Source: Candidatus Poribacteria bacterium
GTDB taxonomy: Bacteria > Poribacteria > WGA-4E > PCPOR2b
Direction of reading: 5' to 3'
Length of the DNA stretch: 64,000 bases
Assembly (NCBI GenBank): GCA_022826645.1
Contig: JAJDUM010000092.1
Location: forward strand, 21,508-85,507
Position 1 is the first letter of the stretch. Each line of letters opens with the position of its first letter. Positions 1-8,931 of this stretch are shown one piece after another. The notes below the pieces were generated by a model. The model did no database searches and was not told the origin of the DNA. It worked only from the letters and a program-made list of their open reading frames with translations. A program made the position numbers and the translations under genes.

Positions 1-716
1 AGGTCATACCAGCCGCCCATATTAAACGCAGGGGCATCAATCTCGCCCCATTTGGTTTCAACGTTGATTTCGTCCCAATAGTCATCATAGGCTGCGTGTT
101 CAACCCAATCTTTCCAGAACTGGAGTTTGCGTCCGGCGAGTTCGTCCATCTCAACGATCGGCAGTTTTCGGAACGCTTCTGTCCAGTGGTGGTATTCAAT
201 GCTTTGGGCAGTCCGTCCGTTGGTACGCATCCCCCAAGTCATGAGTACATTGAGTTGGAATGCGCCACCGGGATAGACCAATCCGCTATAAAAATCGTTG
301 CAGATGACGCGAGGCACCATGCAGGTCAGAAATTCGCTGCGGTGGGGTGCGCTTTGCCACTGCACCAATCCCACATACGACCCACCCGCCATACCGATTT
401 TTCCGTTACACCACTCCTGCTGACCAATCCACTCCTGAGTATCGTAACCGTCCGGACCGTGATTCATAAAAGGATAGTGCTCGCCATCTGAGTCCCACCG
501 ACCTCTTACATCCTGGATTACGCAGGCGTAACCGTTGTTTGCCAGTTGACGTGCTTTTTCGATCATTGTGTCCATGTTGTTACTGTAGGGTGTGCGCATC
601 AACACCGTTGGAAACTTCCCCTGCGCTTTCGGGAGATAGATATCTGATGAGAGGTTGACTCCATCGCGCATCGGTGTCTTTATGTTTAAACGCATTTCCA
701 CATCGTAATTCGACAT
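1..716 (-). CDS. CocE/NonD family hydrolase (X-Pro dipeptidyl-peptidase S15 fold), 3' part outside window
   Basis: The first 238 residues are visible; the C-terminus lies beyond position 1. The start ATG (714-716) follows a strong AGGAGG about 6 bases upstream. The protein opens with the family's typical start (a beta strand, then MRDGVNLSSDIYLP), has the VIQDVRGRW segment at about 68-74, the nucleophile elbow GGSYVG with the presumed catalytic Ser113, and an NMGGWYD segment near the break, all characteristic of CocE/NonD serine esterases or acylases. Family members hydrolyse esters or amides with small acyl groups; the substrate here cannot be told. No signal peptide is seen. The Asp and His of the triad would lie off the window. 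Confidence 0.9.
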   Translation of the reverse strand, partial: MSNYDVEMRLNIKTPMRDGVNLSSDIYLPKAQGKFPTVLMRTPYSNNMDTMIEKARQLANNGYACVIQDVRGRWDSDGEHYPFMNHGPDGYDTQEWIGQQEWCNGKIGMAGGSYVGLVQWQSAPHRSEFLTCMVPRVICNDFYSGLVYPGGAFQLNVLMTWGMRTNGRTAQSIEYHHWTEAFRKLPIVEMDELAGRKLQFWKDWVEHAAYDDYWDEINVETKWGEIDAPAFNMGGWYD

Positions 717-756
717 ATTTTTCCTCCTGTTTTTTACATAGCACTTACACATTTCA

Positions 757-809
757 GCACAGTTAGTGCGGGGCAAGATGCCCCGCCTACAGTTGGCTGC
801 GCAAGTCCT
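757..809. repeat. Dispersed palindromic repeat, copy 1 (GGGGCAAGATGCCCC type)
   Basis: About 53 bases starting GCACAGTTAG and containing the palindrome GGGGCAAGATGCCCC are repeated almost exactly at 1241-1293 (GCACAGTTGG...). Both copies end in GCGCAAGTCCT. The element is non-coding. Confidence 0.8.
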
Positions 810-838
810 ATTATATTCACGTTTTGCGCCTCAGTTGC

Positions 839-995
839 CTAGTGCTCTGTCAAATAAATTATGATAAGCACCTTCATTGCGATGGCCGGTGCGGTTACAA
901 ACCGCACCTACCGGGCCTGGGGAAGATAGAGAATTACCGATTTATGTTCTGAAACCTTATACAGTTTGTGCTACATTTTTCTGACAATGTACTAG
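839..995. repeat. MITE-like element with CTAG-flanked terminal inverted repeats
   Basis: The left end reads CTAG-TGCTCTGTCAAATAAAT and the right end, on the other strand, CTAG-TACATTGTCAGAAAAAT, giving imperfect inverted repeats of about 18 bases at CTAG sites. The interior carries a perfect palindrome, GGTGCGG-N6-CCGCACC, that recurs at 14055-14085. No ORF is inside. A related element with similar ends lies at 42379-42472. Together with the two GGGGCAAGATGCCCC copies it fills the 575-base gap between genes; I see nothing else there except the diverged repeat at about 1098-1227 that ends TGTCAACACACCCTAG. Confidence 0.6.
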
Positions 996-1240
996 ATTGA
1001 GCATAAGTAAGTAGGTGCTGTTGACACCTGGGGTGTCGAGAGATACATCTCGACCTATAGCCTATCTGCCAGTATTGGACCGAGCGGACGGGTATGGTGT
1101 TGGGTTTCACTTTACCCATCCTATAAAAGGATATTGTTGAAAAGCGTAGCTCTTATTGTGTTTGATAGGGATTCGATTTTATCGTTCAACCCAACCTACA
1201 TGTTGTCAAGTTGTCAACACACCCTAGGGAACGCAGATCC

Positions 1241-1293
1241 GCACAGTTGGCGCGGGGCAAGATGCCCCGCCTACAGTTAGCTGCGCAAGTCCT
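1241..1293. repeat. Dispersed palindromic repeat, copy 2
   Basis: Near-identical to 757-809. Its end overlaps the stop codon (1292-1294) of the CBM9-like gene, so the repeat reaches exactly to the 3' end of that coding sequence. Confidence 0.8.
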
Positions 1294-1999
1294 ACGGTTT
1301 TTCAATGAATCGCAGAGAACCGAAATGCTGTGGGCGGTGATAATCAATCTTCTGGGTTGGTGACCATGCGGTGTATTCGTCCTCGGCTTCCGTTTTCCCG
1401 CGATCAATCCGATACAGGTTCATGCGCCAGACATCTCCCGCTTTCGGCGGAATATTTGGGGCTGTTAGCAGGTCCTTGAATGGAACGGCGATTTCGCAGG
1501 ACCAGGATGTATCCGGCGGGTTGGCGGAAGCAGCTCTGTCAGTCGAGGAACTCGTTTTTGCTGTACCATCAACGGAGACAGCGTGTTGCAATGTCTCACT
1601 ATCCCAATCGCGCAGCACGTGCATTTCCTGTCCAAGCGACTTGCCGTTAACGACAAAGGCATCGAATAACGTATTGAGAGGACTTACTTCAAGCTCGATG
1701 TACGTCCGGAGATCGCAGTCTGGATCGAGAAAGACCTCGACGACCTCTTCGTTATAGATGTCCCCATCACGCTCGTGGATTGTCCCCCAGATGTCTCGGT
1801 CATAACACAGAAAACCGACGTAGAGATATTCGGTATTCCAGAGCAGCCGAACCTCTGTCGGTTGACGCGGTTTTTCGCCGGTATCCGTCGTCAACAATTC
1901 AATGACCGTGGCTGATTCCCACGCAGCATCTGTGAGCTTCCCATCAACCTTTATTTGACCATCGATCCGAACACAGTCGTATTGCGGCAATTCTGTCAT
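1292..1999 (-). CDS. Carbohydrate-binding family 9-like (CBM9/DOMON-type) protein
   Basis: This 235-residue protein has the CBM9-like pattern: IDGQIKVDGKLTDAAWE near the N-terminus, a strand pair with EVRLLWNTEYLYVGFLCYD, a VEVFLDPD strand and a C-terminal WRMNLYRIDRG segment. The family binds sugar ends or acts as a stand-alone module in saccharide-utilising bacteria. I chose the ATG at 1997-1999 because AAGGAG lies 6 bases before it; an in-frame GTG 15 bases upstream overlaps that ribosome-binding site. It has no signal peptide or catalytic domain. It lies downstream of the dehydratase gene and is probably cotranscribed, which would fit sugar acid or glycan breakdown. Confidence 0.8.
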   Translation of the reverse strand: MTELPQYDCVRIDGQIKVDGKLTDAAWESATVIELLTTDTGEKPRQPTEVRLLWNTEYLYVGFLCYDRDIWGTIHERDGDIYNEEVVEVFLDPDCDLRTYIELEVSPLNTLFDAFVVNGKSLGQEMHVLRDWDSETLQHAVSVDGTAKTSSSTDRAASANPPDTSWSCEIAVPFKDLLTAPNIPPKAGDVWRMNLYRIDRGKTEAEDEYTAWSPTQKIDYHRPQHFGSLRFIEKP

Positions 2000-2032
2000 C
2001 GGTTTCTCCTTCACTAAGCGATGTCGTGCGTT

Positions 2033-3115
2033 TTACGTTTCGCGTATCACGAGATCGATTCCCAAACCGGGGCGATCGGAAAGTTCGATATATCCGGCAA
2101 CTACCTGCTCTGGCGGGTTGAGGAGTTCCGCACGCCATTCCACCTCACCCCATGCGAACTCCAGAATCGCGAAATTTGGCACAGTTGCCATGCACTGAAC
2201 GCTTGCTGCGGCTGCGACGGGACCGCTTGGGTTATGTGGTGTCATCATCACGTCCGCTGCTTCCGCCATCGCCGCGATTTTTTTCAGCTCCAAGATGCCG
2301 CCGACATGTTTTACGTCTGGCAGGATGTAGTCGGCAGCGCGCTTTTCCAAAAGCCTGTGAAATTCGGCTTTGGTTCGTAACTGCTCGCCGGTTGCGATCG
2401 GCATTGAGGTAGATTGGTTGACGTGCGAAAGGGCATCCAGATTTGTCATAGGAATCGGATCTTCGAGCCAGAAGAGATGCAGGTCGTCGAGGGCTTTCGC
2501 TGTCTGGACGATCAAGCCCGGATTGAAACGGCTATGACAATCGACCATCAGATCAATGTCAGGTCCGATAGTTTCGCGGATGCGGCGGATCCGTTCAACC
2601 CCTGTCCGAATTGCGGGTGTCAAGGTGCCGCGCGCTATATCTCGCGTGGAAACATCGTCGAAGGGGGCACACTTAACCGCTGTGAACCCCTCCTCGACCG
2701 CTTTTTGTGCATTTTGCGCGAAGCCTTCGGGGGTGCGATCCACAGTCGCACGGTTGATGTTGGCATACAGACGGATTTTCTCGCGACACTTGCCGCCCAA
2801 GAGTTGATAGATGGGTGCGTCCAACGCCTTGCCGACAAGATCCCAGAGTGCGTGTTCTATTCCACTGACTGCCGTGTGATAGGGTCGTCCTTCGGATTCA
2901 TTATATAGCCGGTGGTGGAAGTCCTCAATTTGGAAGACCTCCTGACCGATGAGATCGGAACTGAGCCCCTCGATAATTTGAGCCACGCGTCCGTCTTGAC
3001 CCTGAGAGGCTTCGCCGATACCTGTTGACCCATCTTCGGCATGGACTTTGACAAAGACCCAATTCCCGCGATGGTTAACATCCACAGTGTGGGTTTCAAT
3101 CGCTTTAATTTTCAT
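2033..3115 (-). CDS. Mandelate racemase/muconate lactonizing enzyme family, galactonate-dehydratase-like
   Basis: The 360-residue protein has the enolase-superfamily capping domain followed by a TIM-like barrel. Metal ligands are visible as Asp192 (VDCHSR), Glu218 (LEDP) and Glu244 (TGEQ). His194 in the D-x-H motif and His294 in TPHNPSGP match the two catalytic histidines of D-galactonate dehydratase and relatives, so dehydration of a sugar acid is the most likely reaction; the exact sugar is unknown. GAGGATTAA precedes the ATG. The gene starts 11 bases inside the end of the DCC gene and is followed by the CBM9-like gene. A distant relative is at 62604-63809. Confidence 0.9.
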   Translation of the reverse strand: MKIKAIETHTVDVNHRGNWVFVKVHAEDGSTGIGEASQGQDGRVAQIIEGLSSDLIGQEVFQIEDFHHRLYNESEGRPYHTAVSGIEHALWDLVGKALDAPIYQLLGGKCREKIRLYANINRATVDRTPEGFAQNAQKAVEEGFTAVKCAPFDDVSTRDIARGTLTPAIRTGVERIRRIRETIGPDIDLMVDCHSRFNPGLIVQTAKALDDLHLFWLEDPIPMTNLDALSHVNQSTSMPIATGEQLRTKAEFHRLLEKRAADYILPDVKHVGGILELKKIAAMAEAADVMMTPHNPSGPVAAAASVQCMATVPNFAILEFAWGEVEWRAELLNPPEQVVAGYIELSDRPGLGIDLVIRET

Positions 3116-3527
3116 TTAATCCTCGTTCAACAGAGCAGGTTTCAGATTCACAGTCCAGTTTACTTAAACGCGACCGATTCTTCGCGATGATTAGGTACGC
3201 CCCCTTCATCAGAGTCCGAACGATAGGCACAAGGTAGAGCCATGTAATATAGCGATACTTACCGAGCCTTTTATAGATCTGGTAGATGGTATCCGCGCCA
3301 CAATAGGTCTTTCCGCTTGCGTCGATGAATCGCATCCCTTCCTTCGATTCGAGGGCTTCAAGTTGTGGATAATGTTCGTAGAGATCGGGGGTCTGTTTGG
3401 GGGTATAGATAAATTGATCCGCTTGATCCTTGTTTTGGATGCGGTGGATACCGTTCAAGCAGAAATTACACTCACCATCGTAGATGATAACGGGTTTGGT
3501 TGGTTTTGTTGTGTTGTCTGTTTGCAT
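3105..3527 (-). CDS. Thiol-disulfide oxidoreductase, DCC family (DUF393)
   Basis: A 140-residue protein with the defining YDGECNFC motif (residues 16-23; two cysteines in a C-x2-C redox pair) and the C-terminal LDCESETC motif. These small thioredoxin-like proteins are predicted disulfide oxidoreductases. The start at 3525-3527 is preceded by AAGGAG, 10 bases upstream. The same frame stays open upstream to 3824 and includes the remnant of another gene (3528-3773), so a longer fused product of 222 residues is possible. The internal ribosome-binding site and the normal family length argue for separate initiation. Confidence 0.85.
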   Translation of the reverse strand: MQTDNTTKPTKPVIIYDGECNFCLNGIHRIQNKDQADQFIYTPKQTPDLYEHYPQLEALESKEGMRFIDASGKTYCGADTIYQIYKRLGKYRYITWLYLVPIVRTLMKGAYLIIAKNRSRLSKLDCESETCSVERGLNEN

Positions 3528-3773
3528 GGAATAGATTCTCCTTAAAGCATATTGATACTGTTGAGCAAAGACTGACAGGAAATCTCCAGCTTCATGAAAT
3601 ACTCCCGGATCGTGCCTAGGATGTGAGAGAATGTCCGAGTTAATATCGACAGGCACTTGCCGGATACCCAGAGATTGATGCCGTTCAATCAGCAACGTTG
3701 CGACGGTTTGCTTCTGCTGACTATCGGCAACCAAGACAATCAGATCCTTCCGCTCTTGATCTATTGTCTTCAT
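3528..3773 (-). pseudogene. Truncated partner gene of the AAA ATPase, fused in frame to the DCC gene
   Basis: The ATG at 3771-3773 overlaps the TGA of the ATPase gene (ATGA), the usual sign of a coupled ATPase/partner pair. About 80 residues are visible: MKTIDQERKDLIVLVADSQQ, a QTVATLLIERHQSLGI helix, and SHPRHDPGVFH. From memory this resembles the start of small TOPRIM- or DUF4276-like proteins that follow AAA15 ATPases. After FAQQYQYAL the similarity stops and the frame runs into the DCC gene. It is most simply a deletion remnant. The family assignment is tentative. Confidence 0.5.
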
Positions 3774-5033
3774 TCTAAAACTCCCGCTGCGTATAGCGTT
3801 CCCAAATCTACCTGTCCCCGCCAATCCTTTAACTTTGGATGTTCGCTCCCACGCACGATTGAAGTAGCACCGGAGGTGTTTTTAGCAAAACAGAGAATTT
3901 GTTCCCGCTTGGTGAGTCCAACAATCAATGGGGAATGGGTCGCCAGCAAGACCTGACCGTCGTATACCGATGAAAGCGATTCAAAAACCGCCTCAATAGT
4001 GCGGGGATGTATCCCGTTTTCCACCTCTTCGATTAAATATACCTCCTGATGTTGTGGCAAGTATGCCAACAGAGTGAGAGCGAATAAACGGAGCGTCCCG
4101 TCAGACAACAACCACGAAGGGACAGGATGTTCTAAGTTTGAATAATGCACAGCGAGATAGAGATAGCCGTCTTCTGGGCGTTCAACCACATCAATTGTTT
4201 GCAGGTCCGGCAATACGGTGCGGAGATGTTCCAACCAGTCTTTGAAATCCTTCTTATGATGGTTACGCAAATCTCTGACAACAAGTGGAAGATTTGAACC
4301 GTCGGTGCAAAATCTGTGCAGGAGGGAAGGACGCGAAGGGCGACGCATAGCAGCACTGTTAAGTGCCAATACATGGATACCCTCCATAAGTATATTCCGT
4401 ACCCGCAAGGTGATAGGAAAAAGTGTTTCATATAGACGTAAATCAGTTAGTGCAGCTCTACGAGGATCGACTCGCCGGCTACTTCCCCTCCCTCCTTCGG
4501 TTTCCGAAATGAAACTATGGTAACCGCTTTTTGTCTTACCGATGACCCTATGCCACCCTTTTTTACCGCGCTTTGTGAACACACTTACTGGTGGAGCAGA
4601 TTCATTAGGAAAAGGTGAGGCTTGAGAGGTAGTGTGTACCCGCGGTTTTGGACGGAGCCATAGTGCTTCGTTGATAATTGTTAATTCATCTTCCGATTGC
4701 AATCTCATATCGCGCAATTTGATAACGATTGTGCGCTTTAGTGCGTAATTTGTCGGGAATCTCCAACTCAATTGCCAACTCAAACCGGTCCGCTATCTGA
4801 TTGAAGATGAGTTCATCCACATGCCTAGCTCTGCCAATTGATTGAACGAGGCCTTCATGTGAAAGGATCGTATCATTAAGTCCTCTTGTGAGGAAATCAC
4901 GAATTAACCCCACGACATCAAGAAAAGTGCTTTTCCCCGATGTGTTCGGACCAACAAGTACGTGGAAATGTCCTAATTGTTGACTGACGTAGTGCAGACA
5001 ACGGTAGTTCAAGGCTTCAATGCGTCGAATCAT
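3770..5033 (-). pseudogene. AAA15-type ATPase (OLD/DUF3696-like), frameshifted
   Basis: Two overlapping frames make one protein of about 420 residues. The first (start ATG at 5033) begins MIRRIEALNYRCL and carries the Walker A motif GPNTSGKST (28-36), ending at RYEIAIGR-stop near 4690. The second continues with EDELTIINEALWLRPK, an LSDGTLR signature-like motif, the Walker B LIEEVENGIHP and the downstream LLATHSP. The join falls around 4690-4700 and needs one extra base removed or two added; no slippery heptamer is seen. Relatives act with nucleases in phage defence or repair. Combined with the truncated partner downstream, the module appears dead. Confidence 0.8.
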
Positions 5034-5092
5034 ATTTATCCATCTCCCCGCTGAATCAACGGATCGACTGACATCTTACCACATTTCACGTC

Positions 5093-6859
5093 TTACATCT
5101 CCTCAAGCGTCTCGATCCCCAACAAGGCTAAGGCTTTTTTGATAACAGCTGCTGATGCGTTTATCAGTGCCAATCGCGCTTTTACCAACGACGGACTTTC
5201 GGCGGCAAGCACGGGGTGCTTGTGGTAGAATTGATTAACGGTTTGCGCGACTGTGAAGAGATGATTACAGATACGAGCAGGGGAGAGATCCCGCGCTGCT
5301 TCTTCTACAACTTCAGGGAACTGGATCAGCGCGCGGATCAGCTGCAATTCTTCCTCGTTTCCGAGTAGCGAAAAATCGGGTTCAACCAAGGCGAGATCTT
5401 CGGTTTCTGCCCTCCGAAGGATGCTGGCACAGCGCGCGTAAGCGTACTGACAGTAGGGACCGGTAAAGCCGTCGAAGGAGATAGATTCTTTCGGATCGAA
5501 GTTGATGGTGAGTTCAGGACGGACACGCAGCAGATAGAATTTAATGGCTGCCATCCCGATTGCAAAGGCACGTTTCTGAACTTCCGCGTCCGACAACCTA
5601 CTCTCCGAATCTCGTTCCCGAATTTCGTCCGCTGCAAGCTGGAACATCTCCTCAATTAGATCATCGGCATCAATCACTGTCCCTTCACGCGATTTCATTC
5701 TACCTTCTGGAAGATTCACCATGCCGTAGGACAGGTGATAGCATCCCGACGCCCATTCAAAACCGAGCATATCGAGCAGTTTGAATAAGCACTGGAAATG
5801 GTAGTTCTGTTCTGAACCGACGACATAGATGGAGCGATCGAGTTGATGCTGGTCAAATTTCATTTTTGCTGTGCCGAGGTCCTGTGTTATGTACACACTC
5901 GTGCCATCGCCACGGAGCAGGGTCTCCACCTTTTGATTCCCATCCCTTTGTGTACCAAACTCATCGACAGGCAATTCGGCTATCACCGCACCGTCTTCAG
6001 CCACGACGAAGGCACCCTTATCCAAACCGGTTTGGATGAGATCTTTGCCGAGATTGTAGGTCTGAGATTCATAGTAGAAGGCGTCGAATTCCAGACCCAG
6101 TTTTTGATAGGTTTCGGCAAATCCACCGTAGACCCACTCGTTCATCATCTTCCAGAGTTTGAGTGTTTCCGGATCGTCGGATTCCCACTTCCGAAGCATT
6201 GTCTGTGTCTCTTGTTCCAGATCCGGCTGTTTCTCTTCCTCTTGCGCGTAACGGACATACCAATCTCCAACAAAGTGGTCGCCCTTCGTGCTGGTTGTCT
6301 CAGGTGTCTCGCCATCTCCCCATTTCAGCCAAGCAAGCATTGATTTGCAGATATGAACACCGCGATCATTTACCAGATTAGCTTTAACCACTGTATGCCC
6401 TGTCGCTTCAAGTAGCCTCGACACTCCCATTCCGAGGACCCCGTTGCGGATATGACCTAAGTGCAACGGTTTATTGGTGTTGGGAGACAGATACTCGACC
6501 ATGACGCGTTGGCCCTGACCTATATCGGTGCTTCCCAGGCACTCTCCCTGTCCCACAATTTCGTTACATACACCGCCGAACAAGAAGTGATTATGAATTT
6601 TAACATTCAAGTAGGGTCCAACCGCCCTTACTGATTGGATGGATCCGCTCGGCTCAATTTCGGAGGCGATCGCTTGAGCAATCTGGGCTGGATTTTGCCG
6701 AAACTGTTTTGCCAACGGGAAACATTCCACGGTGAAGTCGCCCAACTTGACCTCCGGTGGATAACCTAATTTGAGGGCTTCCGGTTGTTGACCAAATTGC
6801 TCTTGGCAGGCAGCCTTTACTGCGGTTAAGATTTCAGTTTTAATACTGGCAGTCAACAT
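5093..6859 (-). CDS. argS: Arginyl-tRNA synthetase
   Basis: A full-length 588-residue class I synthetase charging tRNA-Arg. The N-terminal Add-1 domain occupies about 1-115, the HIGH signature is HLGHIRN (133-139) within SPNTNKPLHLGHIRN, and the KMSKS counterpart is GRMKSREG (386-393). The C-terminal anticodon-binding DALR domain has the usual QYAYARCASILRR start. AGGAGG lies 5 bases before the ATG. It sits 9 bases after rsfS and is probably cotranscribed with it. Confidence 0.97.
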   Translation of the reverse strand: MLTASIKTEILTAVKAACQEQFGQQPEALKLGYPPEVKLGDFTVECFPLAKQFRQNPAQIAQAIASEIEPSGSIQSVRAVGPYLNVKIHNHFLFGGVCNEIVGQGECLGSTDIGQGQRVMVEYLSPNTNKPLHLGHIRNGVLGMGVSRLLEATGHTVVKANLVNDRGVHICKSMLAWLKWGDGETPETTSTKGDHFVGDWYVRYAQEEEKQPDLEQETQTMLRKWESDDPETLKLWKMMNEWVYGGFAETYQKLGLEFDAFYYESQTYNLGKDLIQTGLDKGAFVVAEDGAVIAELPVDEFGTQRDGNQKVETLLRGDGTSVYITQDLGTAKMKFDQHQLDRSIYVVGSEQNYHFQCLFKLLDMLGFEWASGCYHLSYGMVNLPEGRMKSREGTVIDADDLIEEMFQLAADEIRERDSESRLSDAEVQKRAFAIGMAAIKFYLLRVRPELTINFDPKESISFDGFTGPYCQYAYARCASILRRAETEDLALVEPDFSLLGNEEELQLIRALIQFPEVVEEAARDLSPARICNHLFTVAQTVNQFYHKHPVLAAESPSLVKARLALINASAAVIKKALALLGIETLEEM

Positions 6860-6868
6860 TCTTCCCTC

Positions 6869-7330
6869 CTATTTTTCTTCGTCAGAATCGGAGGGGAAAA
6901 GGCTTTCGTCATCAATTTCATAATCTTCAAGTTCATCATATTCTTCTTCGTCTTCCTCATACTCGGCGATAACTTCCACGTTGGGGACTTCGATCTGTGG
7001 AGCGTCCGCCCAAAGGCGTTCTAGATTATAGTATTCTCGCTTCTCTTCGAGAAAAATATGCACCACAAAATCAACATAGTCTAGCAAGACCCAATCTGCA
7101 TCACGTCCCCCTTCTCGATGCCAGGGCCGTTCGTCCCAGTTGTCTTCTAATTCATCTCGCACAGCATCAGATATGCCTTCGACCTGTGTATCTGAGGCAC
7201 CACTACAGATAACGAAAAAGTTTGTAAACGACGGTAATTGTCTTAGATCGAGGATAACCGCATTGCGTGCCCTTCGACTCAAGGCGGTCGCAGCGGCGGC
7301 TTGTACTATTTCTAGCGTGTTCTCTTGCAT
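6869..7330 (-). CDS. rsfS: Ribosomal silencing factor RsfS (Iojap/YbeB) with acidic tail
   Basis: Residues 1-115 are a standard RsfS domain (VILDLRQLPSFTNFFVICSG, then WVLLDYVDFVVHIF and a Y-N-L-E-R-L-W end). RsfS binds ribosomal protein uL14 and blocks subunit joining in starvation. Here it carries an extra tail of about 30 residues (122-153) made almost wholly of Glu, Asp and Tyr, which most homologues lack. It is followed by argS 9 bases on. The usual genomic companion nadD is about 3 kb upstream, past yacG and the YqeK-like gene. Confidence 0.95.
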   Translation of the reverse strand: MQENTLEIVQAAAATALSRRARNAVILDLRQLPSFTNFFVICSGASDTQVEGISDAVRDELEDNWDERPWHREGGRDADWVLLDYVDFVVHIFLEEKREYYNLERLWADAPQIEVPNVEVIAEYEEDEEEYDELEDYEIDDESLFPSDSDEEK

Positions 7331-7371
7331 GTTATTCCTCCTTCTCGTCGTGGCTGGATTTTCTGATAGAG

Positions 7372-8799
7372 CTATTCACAGGTATAACTTAACAGTAACT
7401 CTTTTTTAGGCTGAGACACCCGTTGATTTCGATAATTGGTTTCATGGAGATAGTAAATGTCGAGTGATGTGAGCTGTTTCTGACCCGTGTACGTTTCATT
7501 CCAACGCTGGCAAAGATAACGTGCGTAATCCTCTTTAAACCAGAAATGTCTGAAATATCTGCGCCATCGATGGTTCTCGTGGATTGCAATTACAAGTTCT
7601 GGCTTTTCCCAACTCACTATTCTATCCGGGTTGAGGAGATTGACCTTGGTTCCATCTTGAAGTTCACCGACGATTACATGCCATCCATCTTTTCTTGACG
7701 GTCCCCTAAACAATCCCCACCACTGATCTAATCTCAGAGTATACCCAATTGACTGCGCAGCCTTGGGCAAGGAAAGCGATGGACTGACTGTCCTTAGATT
7801 CCATATCAGAATGTAAATCAAAAAAAATACAGCGAGTACATTCTTCCAAATTGCCTGATCCCGGATTGGGGAATCAACCTCCTGAAATGGAGTTTTGAAT
7901 TTTCTTAAGAGCTGGTCCCAAAACCAACTCGGAATAAATAATAACCAACTTGCTATACAGATGTAAGTAAACAGCCACAACTCCAGCGCAAGCCCCATAC
8001 TAAAATGAAAGATCATAAAACTGAGGATGACAAGGCACCGCACCGGACCCGAAAAAAATGGTGAGAAAGCAAGCAGCGGTCCGAATGCTTCAATTCCCAT
8101 CGTAGCATAGGTAAGAAACTTCAACAACAGCGGATGGGATTCGAGCAGTAACTTTCCGAAGTTTGTAACGTATCGGTCAAGCATCAGCGCGTAATAAACA
8201 CCGGTGCCGCTGATTAGCCAGTTCTTGGTTGATTTTAATGCGACCGAAAACCAATATACAAAACATATCTGTAGTAAAGCAGCGACCGTACCTCCTGAGA
8301 ATATTACGTTAGATCCTTGGAACTGGTGCGGGTTTCTTAAATGGTCGATAGAGTAACGCGCTCCAAGCGGTAAAAACATACTCCAAAAGAGCAATAAACA
8401 CAGTATATAATCGCCGCCCTGCATTAGGAGCCAATTTCGAGAATTCAAGGAAATTGTCAGGAACCAAACGACAGGTGTTACGAAACGGGTATGGTAACCT
8501 AAGAGCAACCCGATTGCAAACAACCCAGCAATGATGAACAGAGCGGCTTGGAACTCTATTGAGCCGTTCAGGAGATGCACAGATAAACGCCACTTTGGGG
8601 AATGCTCAAGGACCGTATCTATCGGTAGGACACCACGATCTGTATAATGCGATTCTAAGTCGGTAGCGCGTGTGATGAGATCTACGATGACTATAAGCGC
8701 AACGCTGATACGAAAGATCGCTAATGAACGCAGATCGATTCCAAATAGTTCCTGTGCTCTTAACTTCCAGTGATGAAGTCGAGATTGATTACGGGACAT
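7372..8799 (-). CDS. HTTM-domain membrane protein (vitamin K carboxylase-like)
   Basis: An integral membrane protein of 475 residues with about eight hydrophobic segments. It has the HTTM family pattern: DLRSLAIFRISVALIVIVDL, then ESHYTDRGVLP, then RNWLLMQGGDYILCLLLFW and LPLGARYSIDHLR. HTTM proteins share the membrane core of gamma-glutamyl carboxylase, but bacterial members have no established function. The C-terminal 150 residues are soluble (WWGLFRGPSRKDGWHVIVGE). I chose the ATG at 8797-8799 (MSRNQSRLHH) with GAAGAG nearby; an ATG 36 bases upstream lacks a ribosome-binding site. Confidence 0.8.
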   Translation of the reverse strand: MSRNQSRLHHWKLRAQELFGIDLRSLAIFRISVALIVIVDLITRATDLESHYTDRGVLPIDTVLEHSPKWRLSVHLLNGSIEFQAALFIIAGLFAIGLLLGYHTRFVTPVVWFLTISLNSRNWLLMQGGDYILCLLLFWSMFLPLGARYSIDHLRNPHQFQGSNVIFSGGTVAALLQICFVYWFSVALKSTKNWLISGTGVYYALMLDRYVTNFGKLLLESHPLLLKFLTYATMGIEAFGPLLAFSPFFSGPVRCLVILSFMIFHFSMGLALELWLFTYICIASWLLFIPSWFWDQLLRKFKTPFQEVDSPIRDQAIWKNVLAVFFLIYILIWNLRTVSPSLSLPKAAQSIGYTLRLDQWWGLFRGPSRKDGWHVIVGELQDGTKVNLLNPDRIVSWEKPELVIAIHENHRWRRYFRHFWFKEDYARYLCQRWNETYTGQKQLTSLDIYYLHETNYRNQRVSQPKKELLLSYTCE

Positions 8800-8931
8800 A
8801 TTCGACTCTTCGCATATTTGAACCGATAAGACCACCGTCTATCAATTTTAGAATTACCAGATAGGAGAGCGCAATTCCCACATCAATTGAACTCAATTGA
8901 CCTCCATTCATCAGATTAAACTTAACGAACA

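Noticed and set aside
4686..4790. Programmed frameshift in the AAA ATPase
   Set aside because: No slippery heptamer or downstream stimulatory structure is seen, and the partner gene is also truncated, which fits decay better.
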